Position numbers and translations under genes: made by a program. This document shows, piece by piece, positions 47,728-60,100 of a stretch of 64,000 nt of DNA. Positions within the stretch are counted from its first letter, which is position 1, and every line of letters begins with the position of its first letter. The notes beneath the pieces were generated by a model. It searched no databases and was not told the origin of the DNA. It saw only the letters and a program-made list of their open reading frames with translations. The stretch is from Trichostrongylus colubriformis (Eukaryota > Nematoda > Chromadorea > Rhabditida > Trichostrongylidae), in NCBI GenBank assembly GCA_963978905.1, contig OZ022258.1:32673282-32737281 (forward strand), read 5' to 3'.

Positions 47728-48210
47728 TTAAAGGCACAGTTCACGATAATATGATTATATTGATTCCATCCCCAAGTAGATAGCCGCCTCCACCAGAGCA
47801 ACATGTGTGCCATCACCGCGGCGCGAGGGTGAGTGCTAAACGCGTAAAGAACCCGTGAATCAGATGGTGGCCACCGTCTCAAGATTACCCACACCCATCT
47901 TACGATTTGCCAGCAGGGAAGCGGTGGCATATACGTGTATAAGAGGCATGATATCGACTGAATTAAGAAAAGATGGGGAAAATTTCCGTAGGAACAGCAA
48001 TCTTATCGGATGATATTATCACGCAAAAACTTGTCGAAATGTTTGCCTCTGGTCTGAAGGCTCGTCGAAGCCAAAGGTCACGAGGCACCTGATTACCATG
48101 GCTTTTGAAAGAATTATTCGGCTCTTCCTTCACTTATGTGTTCTTCAGCACCTCCAGAGTCCTTATGGAGCGAGACGACGCACGAAAATTATCGTGAACT
48201 GTGCCTTTAA
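47728..48210. mobile_element. MITE, 483 bp, perfect 23-bp inverted ends
   Basis: TTAAAGGCACAGTTCACGAT plus AAT (47728-47750) is exactly complementary to 48188-48210. TTAA at the very ends could be a TTAA duplication of piggyBac type, or simply part of the symmetric repeat; sequence alone cannot tell. The interior has no shared homology to other elements here and no transposase. Confidence 0.8.
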
Positions 48211-48312
48211 AGGGATCTTTCAGGGGTCAATGTGCACGTTCAGGCGCATATTTTGCCTAAACACTAGTAAAGGGAAAAGGTGGTTTCTTTCCCTTCCAGG
48301 CTTAGGTTAAAT
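48211..48312. repeat. partial copy of direct repeat D1
   Basis: The words GGTCAATGTGCACGTTCAGG, GCATATTTTGCCTA and CCAGGCTTAGGT correspond to parts of 60914-61285 and 62397-62795. The copy is short and diverged. Confidence 0.45.
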
Positions 48313-49714
48313 GAAAAATGTTCACGAACTTTTTTGATGGCCTAATCTTTACACTAGTATCCCTTTCAGTTGTTGACACAATATTCGTCACTACTATAAT
48401 TTACGATGTCATGTCACCTCATGAAGTGCTATGCGATGCATTCTCTGCGAAATTCTATGGCTTCCTAATAGACGAGGATTCGATGTCAACTTTGAGACCA
48501 CCACTTAGCTTGCCACTTCTTTTTGAAAAGCATTCAAAGTATTGGGTCTTTTAGAAAATTCCTGCGGTTTGATTCATTCCACTCTGTATTTTTTTCTGGT
48601 TCTTCCTTAGTTTTGCCTATACCATATTAGAGCCCGCTTCTCGCTCTATTCAAACAGTGACGCTTATACCTTGAATAAATTTTCAACTTTTCCAAGGTCT
48701 CTATAACAAAATGAGCAAACGACAGTTCCACACCATGTCTCCTTCATTCTTCTTGCCCGTCATTCAAACGACCCTTTTCTTGACCGCATCGCGTCTTATG
48801 ACGCGAAACGGATTCTTTAGGACAATCGACGTTGATCTGCACACTGGTTGGACAAGGTCAATCTCGTAGCGGCGGCCTTGCCAGTACGGCTGCGGTATGA
48901 TGGTTTACGGCTGCCCTAATCCACCATAGCTTCATGATTGCGACGAAACTAATACGGCGACAATACTGTAAGAAACTCGCAAGATGCTTAGCAAACTGCA
49001 GGTCGAGAGCTCAGTATTGTTCAGTAGGAAGAAACTCATACTTCACGATAACGCGCTCCATGGTCCACAAAAAAGCCTGAAAAAGCAGAATGAGCGGATA
49101 ATATAAGCCGATATCCGATTCGAAAGTCACCATTGAGGTCCCCGTACCCTGTAATACCTGTGAGTGTGAACAGTTCACTGTTAGCCAGAACAGTAAAACG
49201 GATTTGACGCTCCTCATCGGATCTTATCAACCGCTTCAATTTGGATCACCCACCGTGCCTGTCCCGCCCCTTGAAACGCCTGTGGGCGCTCTGGATCGAC
49301 CCGAAAGGCGAAACAGCTTTGGCGACAATAGTCTTTCGAGGCTCCTTATTAGGTTCTATCACTTTCGGTCCACCACCGCAGGAGTCTCTTACCACCCCCT
49401 TTATCATGCGTGGAATTCAGGATCCCACCTTTGCTGCGACACGAAATATAAATTTCCGGTCAAACAGGTACACACCCACACACAAATACACACGCCAACA
49501 AACACACTTAGCCGATTATATGAAGTGTGATAATGAAGGTCATACCTATTTTGCGTTATCCCATTATTCTATATGTTCCGTTCTGGACCCTTCCGACAAA
49601 AATTGATAGCCTTTATCGATACAGATTGATAGCATACGGCACCACTGAACATCTTTTCTGCACGCGCACAGAGATTCGAGCTTTCAGTCAATTAGTATGA
49701 CTACCACTCGCTTC
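48313..49714. other. no feature recognised
   Basis: Plus-strand frames up to 121 codons (49241-49606) and minus-strand frames lack motifs. A CACACACACAAATACACACG-like stretch near 49470-49505 is low complexity. Confidence 0.35.
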
Positions 49715-49950
49715 GTGTGTGTACTCTTAAGTCAGGATTTCGCACCACGGCGTGTTGCAAGGAAGCGATGTGGACGAGCTAAAGGCGCCGTGTTGTTGGG
49801 CCAGTAAGCGCTTTCAAGTCAGCAGTGTATGGCGCCCCTAGCATTGCCATGTAACCGCTCTGAAACTCAAATATGGCGCGCATAGCTCGGACACACTGCG
49901 TCGCACGCTGCTCGTTGTTGTGCGAAATCTGACATAAGGATGTGTACCCT
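49715..49950. mobile_element. MITE-A copy 3, with an extra partial end
   Basis: Ends GTGTGTGTACTCTTAAGTCA and the complement ending AAGGATGTGTACCC. The interior has GGCGCCGTGTTGTTGGGCC and GGCGCGCATAGCTC. Immediately after, another left end (CCCTTATGTCAGGATTCCGC, about 49971-49990) begins and is cut short. This suggests a tandem or nested arrangement of two copies. Confidence 0.75.
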
Positions 49951-50652
49951 ACATAAGGATCCCTTATGTCAGGATTCCGCACCACGACGAATGGTGTTTG
50001 CTTCCAGGTCCCTCATACAAAAGAAACGTAATTTTGATCGATTTGATCGGTATTCGTAATTCTGCAGAAATTCTGTCCTGCTCTGTTCACTCATCGCAGT
50101 TACTGACAGTCGCTGCATCCCTCATATGGTAGATTTTCAGTTCCTCTACACTGCCTTTCACATGTACTGGCGAATTTCTGGTTTTGCTTCTCATGTGACA
50201 CACAAAGGAACAAACAAACAAGCAGACGAAGCGTTTCATAAATAAGTAGGAATAGTGGCATACGGTTGCTGCTGCAACCACAATACAATCAAGTTGTTGT
50301 TGTCTATCAATAACTTGTTATTAATTTGTTATTGCTTAGTTTTATTACTGGTGATGCTATTTATTGTTATTGTTTACTCAAACTGTTTCCAATAAGTATT
50401 CTTAATTTGCTATTAATTCATTTGTTATTGTTTACCATGTTGATATTATGGTTATTTTCTACTTATGTCCTTGCTGACTAAGGAAGGGTATCGACTTCCC
50501 ATGGGACTTGAATTGAGACACAGATGAATCGGTAGAGATCCGAATACTGATTGTTACTGTGAAAACCAAAGCCATACCAGAAGGGTGAAATTTTGCTTGT
50601 GACGCTTGGTCGTCAGCGCGGTGAGCGTTCAAGCAGCAACTGCGATCGTGGC

Positions 50653-52042
50653 TTAGTATTGGGTTGAGGAATAAGTCTCCGCGGTTTTTTTCAACCCCGT
50701 TTTTTACAATGTTTCCTTCATCTTTTGACAAAGTTTATATATGTTTTCGATAGAGCTTTTTTTACCCTACAAAACGCTACTATCTGTTTTTCGATTCCTT
50801 CGACTACCTAATATTTATGAGGTTTGGAAATGAAGTGAGCAGAAGGCAAAAAATTGGCACTTGCGCACCTCATTTTTCTCGCCTACCATCCAGATCGAAA
50901 AAAGTTTGTATATACGTTTCGATAGAGCTTTTCCAGCTCTACAGAATGGTACTACCCTTTATCCAAATCGCTCGACTTTTTGCTGTTTTTAAGGCTCACA
51001 AAGGCTGTACTCGCAAAAGCATGCACCTTCGTTATCTCCTCTTCCTCGCCTAGCATCGAATTTGGAGAGGGTGTTCATATATGCAGTCGATAGAGCTTTT
51101 TTTGCTCTACAAGATAATACCACTCTTCTTTCGTATACTCTCATATTTGAGCATGTAGCAATACGTTTTCACCTATTTTTCAATTCAATATTGCATAATG
51201 AAAATGAATTTTTTCAGCAGAGTGTTTTGCATCATTCGATAGAGCTCTTTTTGATCTACAAGATGGTGCTCACGGTTTTTGTTCGAATTTGTTTTTTCCT
51301 TTTTTGAGACCATTTAAAAGTCGACGAAATCGAGCATTTTCGACACCATGGGATAAAAATGCTTGATCTCGTCGACTTTTGGATGGTCTAAAAAATGGGA
51401 AAAATAAATTCGAACAAAAACCGTGAGCACCATCTTGTAGATCAAAAAGAGCTCTATCGAATGATGCAAAACACTCTGCTGAAAAAATTCATTTTCATTA
51501 TGCAATATTGAATTGAAAAATAGGTGAAAACGTATTGCTACATGCTCAAATGTGAGAGGATACGAAAGAAGAGTGGTATTATCTTGTAAAGCAAAAAAAG
51601 CTCTATCGACTGCTTATATGCACACCCTCTCCAAATTCGATGCTAGGCGAGGAAGAGAAGATAACGAAAGTGCTCACTTTTGCGAGTACTGCATTTGTGA
51701 GTCTTAAAAACAGCAAAAAGTCGAGCGATTTGGATAAAGGGTAGTACCATTCTGTAGAGCTGGAAAAGCTCTATCGAAACATATATACAAACATTTTTTG
51801 ATCTGGATGGTAGGCGAGAAAAATGAGGTGCGCAAGTGCCAATTTTTTGCCTTCAGCTCACTTCATTTCCAAACCTCATAAATATTAGGTAGTCGAAGGA
51901 ATCGAAAAACAGATAGTAGCGTTTTGTAGAGTAAAAAAAGCTCTATCGAAAACATATACAAACTTTGTCAAAAGATGAAGGAAACATTGTAAAAAAGGGG
52001 GTTGAAAAAAACCGCGGGGACTTATTCCTCAACCCAATATTA
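50653..52042. repeat. 1.39-kb near-perfect palindrome made of mirrored tandem units
   Basis: Two arms of about 694 bp are inverted copies meeting near 51347. The outer ends are TATTGGGTTGAGGAATAAG and its complement. Each arm holds four diverged units of about 150-175 bp. Each unit carries CGATAGAGCTTTTT, then about TCTACAAGATGGTACTAC, near 50743, 50919, 51089 and 51237 in the left arm. All are mirrored in the right arm. No transposase motif is present; the frames seen are arm sequence. It could be a foldback transposon or an inverted duplication of a small satellite. Confidence 0.85.
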
Positions 52043-52204
52043 TAGTACTGGCCCGAATTACGTCGGTGGTCCTAGGTTTGTGGGAGCAGGTTCTTTTGCA
52101 ATTTGTATTTCGTCGTCAGTGTGTGCTTTTCTCTCACTTCTGAGCGTGGTTTCCCTGTACTAGCACCTATTCTTACCCATCAATTGTGAAGATTTGAGTA
52201 ATTT

Positions 52205-52580
52205 TGGTATAAGGTCATTGCAAAAGAGTTGTGGGTTTCTGAGCCCTTACTTTAAACGGAAGTATTTCAGTTCGAATAAACCTTAATGATTGAAATAAAG
52301 AGATTAGAATCAGCATATTCTTGGCAATAAGAAACAAATTCACATGTTCCGCTAGCGTGGAAGCCCGGGGTTCTGGAAGCGATAAAGTCGGCGTAAGCGT
52401 TTTTGACATCCTCTTGATTTTCGGAGTATTTTTCGCTAAAGATGTCCAGATGCTTTGAAAGTCAGGGTCAGTGGGCAGAGGTCTGATGAGTGTGGCGGAT
52501 GAGGTATAGTCTCATAGCCTTATCCGGTCAATTCTTGCAGGGTCAATTTCGAGTCGAGGAGAATTGATCCCTTCATATTG
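52205..52580 (-). pseudogene. mariner transposase C-terminal fragment
   Basis: Read on the minus strand, the segment contains NMKGSILLD, the region of the second catalytic Asp; GYETIPHPPHSSDL, which precedes the third; and NQEDVKNAYADFIASRTPGF, a typical mariner C-terminal stretch, ending near DSNLFISI. Several stops and shifts separate these pieces. The sequence at 52205-52235 (TTGGTATAAGGTCATTGCAA) resembles a mariner terminus. The 5' half is absent. It belongs to a different mariner lineage from the one at 40069. Confidence 0.82.
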
Positions 52581-53652
52581 GCCAATATCGGACACATTTC
52601 GGGCACATCCGTCGGGGCTTCTGGTGCGTTCCGTTGATTCGTTTGCACTACTTTTCTGCCGTAACTATTTCGTCCAGATTTGGATACCTGTGATGGGTGA
52701 CAATGGCTGCAGACCATTAAAAAGGTCATGTGGCTCATCCCCAAGGCTGATATTCCCAGAGCGAAACTTTTGTTACTAGCGCTGCACCTTAGATTTCAAC
52801 GCTTCCCTCGCCCCAAACTCCGCCGATTGAATTGTTTGAGCTACATTACGCCCTAGCTTTAACTCATGAAAAAACATTGTGAACACCACTATTTGACATC
52901 TGCGATCAAAATTCAAATTATTGACAGAAAAAACATTACAACAAATTTTCAAGAAGTATTCGTAAAACCTCATAGAATGAGCTTTCGATTGAAGTATAAG
53001 ACTTCACCTCAAAGCGATAAACTCCCCTCAAATGCAACAACACTGGCATTTCTTTTGCAACAACATAATATTGTAGTTATAAATGAAGTGGCACTGTTAG
53101 GAGGAGTTACGCTTTATGATCACCCTTGTCTTTGATAAGTGAACGCAAAGTACTGGCAACCGAAGAAGGGTTGGTCTACTGATGTCTGAGGAAACCGCAC
53201 TTCCGGGGAGCCGACCAAAAAAGTGTCTCTCCTTGACATTTCACTAGAGCGATCTTTCGCTCCTATTACTTCCCGATCCCGTGGCAGTTCTAGCAGTAAC
53301 ATAACAAATGTATTTTAACGAACTATGAAAGGATTTACGACAGTAAATTTTCAGAATTATTCAAATTCAACCACATCATTAAATATGTCCTTCTAACTGC
53401 CATCAGCATTAACGCTTCAATGTTGGCTTCCGTGAGAAATACAAAAGCAATATCTCGCGTGTATGATGTCACATACAGGTTGCTACATTCTGGAACGTCC
53501 GAGACCGGTGTAAAGAGACCTTAAGAAGCTGACCGCTCAGAAAAATGGTGGGCGGGTGTGACCAAGGTCGCCTACGCCCGACACAAAAGCAAAACCAGCT
53601 AGCAGCGCCGGAAATGCCCACAAGTACACTCGAGTCTGGCATTAGTGCGACA

Positions 53653-56600
53653 ATGGCTTGCCGACGAGATGTCCTCATTTTTATTTCCCTATTTACATTA
53701 ATCTATGGTGAGGTAAGTGATCGTAGGAGCTCGATTAAACGAGCTCGCCCTTAAAATCGCTGTATCTTATCATGTTTCTCAGGTCAAGGTCATCGAGATC
53801 AATGTCTCCAAGTACGAGGGGCTTAAGAGCTCACAACTTAACAATCGAGAAAAGCAAAAGCAATTCTATGATTTCCAGTGAGGGACTTCAACTTTTTGAA
53901 CTTTTCCACTGCTGTTTCTCTGAACTTTACAATCTTTTTGCATAGATTTTGCATGTGTCCACGTGCAGTTCAGCTACATTCCCAGCCATGGGCTACTTCA
54001 AGATGCCAATGTAAGCCTACCATCAAGTTAGTACTATTCTTTCACCATTCTATTACCATATTCACCTAATTCTGCACAGATTACGTGTCCTTATTACCTA
54101 ATATATTTAGAGGAAAGCGGGTCATAGATTCAATACCGTATGCGATATTCCCCATGTCATGTGTGTCCGAAGTCAACCCACATAATTGTCTGAGAGCCAG
54201 CTTCAAAAAGGTAACGGTTTCTCTCATTCTGAAGCTGGTATGTGAATGATTAGATTGCTGTTACGGAACTTAGCCGGTGAAAAGAAACATGGTTAGCCAT
54301 TATCGTTTTTCAATGTTTTTCGAGTTTTTATCGCGATTTTCGCTACTCAGTGTCTCTCTTGAGTGTCAGCGTTCGTTTATCGTTTACAGAGCACACTTTT
54401 TTCAGAAACGCTTCCCTTCCCTGTCGCTCCCCCCCAATGCCTTTGAACATGGAACAGCCATCTATCTATGACTTACACTGATGGCGCGCGTGCGTGATCG
54501 ACTTTTCGTCCTAATTTTCAGTGACAACTGTCCATCTCACTCAGTTTTCTGAGTTTGTGTTAAGCACATCCGGGATCGCGGAATACTCTCCACTCATAGC
54601 CCTTTCAACATCGACATGACATGCAAATGTGCTTTGTGATCATGGCCCCAACCATATGACCCTGTCTTCTTTGAGGCTGCAATTGTACTCGTTCTGGAGT
54701 GGAGGAACTCGTTCAATGATATGATGGAACGCTTTGGTATTCTGTAATTGTATATGCCCTACTTAAACATACCAGCCCCGGTGAACGGAGATGCACCGCA
54801 ACATTACCACTAACAGAAACGAAATATAACGCCCTACCAAGGATTTCTCGACAAAAGCTTGATTTAGCAGAGTTAGCCATCAACCTGGCTTCATCTGGAA
54901 CAATTCAAAAAGGCATCTCGTTCCTGAAACTCTGAGAACGAGGAGAGAATTTTTGTCCTCAATCAGCCCCTTGTTGGGATACGCCGCGCACTCTAGTTCC
55001 ATTCAAAATCGTGGTGGCACGTGAATGTGATTTGGCCTATACAATTACTTGTGGGGAAAAGGAGATGTACATGTCAGTGCTTTTATCCTCCCAGACAAAT
55101 GTGGTACCAATCTGCCGACAGTTGAGGAATGGATGGCTCTGTTTTCCCGGGCGGGCGATGATTCTGAATTGGATTCACGCACGATGAGGGTGGAGTGCGC
55201 GCTAAGCGCTACTACACCACCTTTGCCAGCCTGAAATGTTGATGCACATTATTCTGAAATAGGCGGTGATGGGCTGTGTAATTTGAAGTTTGATGGAAGG
55301 GCTGACTATGTTCGAATTCCATATACAAAAGTTCGCTATTACTTTCCCTCATTTTTCTTCATTCTCTTTTTTCCTGCTAGGCAGATGCTTTGAAAGCGCA
55401 TCACCCGACAATCACATTGATGGCTTACATTATAGGAGAAAATAGCTCCTCGAGTAACTGCTCAGGCTGGACCTTAGTTGCGGCTGCAAGGTGCACCCTC
55501 ACGATATTGTGCCCACTTGAGCACAACCAGACCTTACGTGGCCTTGAACGAGCAAATTTCCAACGTGGCGGTCACGTGGAGGAGGAAACTTTCCATAAGA
55601 GAAGATAATTTAATGAAACAGCCAATTCGATGATGAAGGCAGCTCCAACTTGAAAATTCATTCGTCTAAAGTCTAGTGTGATTTGGTTGGGTGGACGTGG
55701 TTTGGTTGTGTTCAAGAAGACACAACACCATGAGGGTGCACCGTGCATCCAAGGGCATCCTTCTGCCAAGAAAGTGACACACAAATCTGATTATCGCATG
55801 GTGGCCTTTAAGAAAAATCAACATTGCAGACTAATAATGAACGTGTCTTTGTGAAAGTGAGCATTGGAAGCCTCACCTCGGTTACTCTACCGTTATGGCA
55901 GGAGCTACCTTTGGATCGAATGAAAAACTCACGCTCTTTGACTACCGGTACTGGAACTCCGTTCAAGTAAGTTTGATGCTGTAAAATTTCGAATCGTCTT
56001 CTCGCATAACTCCACAGAGTATAGTGTTTTCATTTCACAGGATAAACTATGACGTAATCACATATTCACCTTTTTCATCGAAAGAGAGCCAAGTAATGAA
56101 CGTATGGAAGCCGAAGTCCATGAAGACCTCGTTGTTCAATCTCTTGTTCAAGAGAAATATTGAAGAGCCCGACTTCAAAATTACTTCTATGGAGAAAACT
56201 CAACGGCACCGAGTTGTTAAAGCCATCAACTCTGCACCATGGACAAAGGATGACATTACAAGTGTTGCTAGATATACTACGGTATGATTGTACATATTCA
56301 TTGTTCTACATGGTTAACATCCTACTACCTTACCAAGTGACATAAGTACCCTACCAAATACCCATCACTATCCCTAGAACTTGATGAGAATCCCCAGCGG
56401 GTGGTGTAAAGTAATATGTAACTGCGAGAAGTAACAGCGAGAGCGCACAGATAGGTCGAAGAACTGGTTTCAGCGATCGCCCGAAATCAGAGATGTTCTC
56501 AACGACCATCGCTGCAAGATGAACTTGCATGAGCGGGCGAGGTCAGAGCAATCGTCCGGTTGTCGCATAAGTGCGCGACTGGCTGCGACTTCATGGCTTT

Positions 56601-57160
56601 CACGAGTTTCCATATCTTACTTGAATTTGAGTAGTAGAAGGACAGTGCGAGCGATAAATGCGATATCGAGGATTAGGAAAAATTCCCTGTTCAGTATGAA
56701 AAGGACACAGTATACCGCCGCACGCGGCTATGATCCTTATAACAGCACTTCGCATCGCGGCGTGCTTCGCGATTAGTGCGAGCTATGCTTGCCACACGCA
56801 CTTGGGTCTCAGAGCGAATATCTACCCTGACCTGCACCTTATTTGAGACGCAGAACACGGAATCACCTCAGGATCCAGCTGCATACGGTGCTCATAGCTT
56901 GCCACACACCGCAATGCGAAATCCTGTCTTAACGATACGCACCCATGACACGCCGCCTAAGAACTGAGAAGAATTTCAGCATTTTACACCGTGCACAGTG
57001 AGCACGCCAGCAGAGTGGTTCTCTCTATGGCACACATCCTACTAAAGAAGCATTGGATAGAATTTTTCAGATCCAACAAATTCGAGAAGCACTATTTCGA
57101 CAAAGCCTGAAGGACAGAATAATGCCAACTTCCTTCGATGTGAGACTGTTCAAAGAAGAG
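53653..57160 (+). CDS. N-terminal seven exons of the CAP gene, region of unknown family
   Basis: The seven exons total 747 nt, exactly 249 codons. Protein order: signal peptide; KVIEINVSKYEG and a lysine/glutamine-rich stretch; FCMCPRAVQLH with clustered cysteines; FRGKRVIDSIPYAIFPMSCV; KINYDVITYSPF; a basic segment MNVWKPKSMKTSLFNLLF; KTQRHRVVKAINSAPW; and IQQIREALFRQSLKDRI. No known domain is recognised. Exon 5 is the least certain: its accepted frame starts ELPLD, and another frame also stays open. The exon at 56041-56281 is the strongest, 80 codons without a stop between good splice sites. Rapid divergence or a lineage-specific domain would explain the lack of recognition. Confidence 0.65.
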
Positions 57161-60100
57161 GTGAGATTTCTATCGCATTGAAGAAACCGCGTCCCGATAG
57201 CAGGACGACATTTTTCACAAAAGCTAATTTAAAAACACTTCACTGCATACGTTGAATTTTCAACACTCGCACTTGACCGGCAATCGCCAATAGCTCATTT
57301 TACCGCTTCGTTGTTAACATCTTTCTCCCTCCAGTTTTGCTGTAGCCTCACGACCTTGAAAAATGGATTATCCCAATCAAGAATAAAACGTGCATATACC
57401 ACCATTACCAGATGAGTCGGCGCTCCCTACTGGGGCAGTAGTTCTTCGGGTAACTATCTAGGGTGCAACGTTTTCCGCCACCACGATGCGTTATCACGGC
57501 CCCACACCTGCATGATACCTCTACGACTACTCTCACTTGAGCTTCCTTAATATAAACTGAGCAAAATCGGTGTGGCCGGAATGGGTTCGAACAGGTGTAG
57601 CGCGGTGATGGCGCACCGTGGCAGCGCGATAGGCTCCAACCTAGTTAGCTACCCAAAGAAGTACTGCCCATGAAGGACTGTGGAGTGCCAAAAGAAAAAT
57701 TATAACATTGATTAGATGCTGAGAAACCAAAGGCACGATCATGACCAGGTTCTCATTTTCTACTTTTTTTCTTCATATATCATTCTCTTCATTGAGAATA
57801 TCTCGATCAATATTTTTTGGAATACAGTTTATCTTGAAGGCTTTTTCGGCGATAATCGCCCCAGCTGTTCATCCTGTCGCAGCCTATAGACCCTCGGGTA
57901 AATGTCGAAGCTGTACCCTTTGAGCGGTGCCACAATGCCTCCTCGCAGCGCGAAGCGCGCGAGAAGCAACTGCGACTCCGCCCATCAGATGCGACCCCAC
58001 CCGGCACTGGACGAACTTTCTTAACGTGGCCTTTACGTGGGCCTGTGATTCTGCGATAAGATAAGATAAAGAAGAGATTCAATAGTTAATGAAACGTTCA
58101 CTTGAGGAAACAGGTACTATCTCAAGGTTCCTCATGATACATCTTACGGGCACTGATTCAAAGGCTCGTTTTTACGCGGTTATCTCGTACAAGGCCAGAT
58201 GTCAAAAGGCCTCATTTTTGCCATTTTCGGGGGCTTCTTTCGGATTATTCTTCTTCGTTGTATTTTTTAGCACCTCTAATTTCATAACTAGGCTTTTAAA
58301 CGCATTTAAGGTGATCGCGGACGTGCCTTTAAAGGCACCGGGAATGGGGTAGGGCAGAAAAGCATAATGGAAACGTTAATCTGTAAACGACTATTCTAGC
58401 TCAGGAGAGATAATGTGTAACGAAGCCTCGGTGGTGCTTCATTGCGGTAATGGCGCGCTCAATTCCATCTGCACACTTCAGTGGCCGACGCCAATGTCCT
58501 TTGAAGTGGCTTAGGGTGAATTTGCTGTCACGCTGATCATGTTAAAGGAGTGAAACAAAAAAGCAAAAAAACAAGTGAATCAGTGAAAGGCAGGATAAGC
58601 GAAAGAGCAAGAAAAAAAGGGCACTATTGACCGAGAGCTACCCCACTACCCATCCATTCGATGTTGTCGAAGGGATGATTTTTGGAAACTTTTCATTTCG
58701 GCTGCAAACTTCTACCCTAGCGTGATTCGACCAGTGGAACACGAATATGACATTCGTTTGGCGCGAAACCACTTGGCGCCTACGCCATAGGCGCCGGCGC
58801 AGAAATGGAGTGGATCACTGGACTCGCTCAAAATTTGTCCTGAGGGGTAGTTTGACTTCCTGATTAAAAATATTACATTCAGTACATATCACATTCATGG
58901 AGAATAGCAGAAAGAATCATGGCAAACCTTTTCATGCTTTTTCTCTTTTATCTTGAGCTAAAATTGAGGTTTGGAGGATTGTGGCCCTAAAGAGGAGCGT
59001 TTCGGCGCAGGCGCCAAGCAGTTTCTCGCTAAACGACTGTCATATTCGTATTATACGGGACGAAATACCCCTGGGTAGAAGTTTGCAGCTAAATCGAAAG
59101 GTTTTCCAAAAATCACCTCTTCGACCGCATCGGTTGAAGAGGTGGTGGGGTAGCTCTGGGTAAATAGTGTAAAAAAGGTATTTATGGTGAGAATGTTTGA
59201 TAGATTCACACTCGACGTCTTGGTAGGGCGTCGTGTGTGCAATACGGAATTGCAACCGTTTACCGTGGGCCGAAATTGCCTCCTTCCGGTCACTTCAATT
59301 TTTACAACCTCTGCATGACAAAAGATCCTTTGCTGCAAAAGTTTACTACCATAGTAAATGACACCATTCGACTATTACTTCCCCAAATACCACGGGATGG
59401 GTGAAAAAGTTGATTTTCTGGTACATCGTCTATGGGGCGTCGTTTATATGTGCAGAACTGTTTGATAAATGGCTTCCTGTAACAACATTTTTCACCAAAA
59501 TCGTTAAAAGTCTCGTATAATGGTAATTCAGCATTTCGATCATGAATATGACATTAATTTCGAAAGCCTGAATATTTCATTCCTTGGTTGTTGTTCAATT
59601 TCGGTAGTGTTGGCGCTAAACGAGGCCGGCATTCGTGAGGACGCTTTCATACTCTGCGCACCGACGCCGTCGCCTGCGTCGATTTGACGCCGTCACCGCC
59701 GGTGACGGCGTCAAATCGACGCAGGCGACGGCGTCAAATTGACGCCGTCCCCGCCGGTGACGGCGTCGGTGCGCAAAGTATGAAAGCGGCCTAATGAATG
59801 CCATATTTGCCATGGGAATGCTGACTACTCATGTGTGGGAGATTTACACGAATTCAGTGGACATGGGTTTTATTTTTTGCCGTCAACGCCGAAAACAGAG
59901 GTCATATGTACTCGCGGTCAACCGGGAACAACCACAAAGCGATTCAGCAAATTCTTTTTTTTTTTGGTGCTCAGCTTGCAGTTCCTGAGGTGGTGATAGT
60001 TGATAGTGCGCAATTTCTATGACACTACAGGTACATTTTGTCGCTTTTGTTGAGGTGACCATTTTGTCATCTAAAGTCGTGAAAACAAAAAATTTTTAAC

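Noticed and set aside
53783..54210. Possible Notch-ligand N-terminal (MNNL/DSL) similarity of the CAP gene's first exons
   Set aside because: Only the loose cysteine spacing resembled it; later exons have no DSL or EGF pattern and end at a CAP domain.
57578..57660. GGTTCGAAC-containing stretch considered as a tRNA B box
   Set aside because: No A box at proper distance and no cloverleaf could be drawn; the same holds for the GTTCGAACC inside the mariner at 40327.
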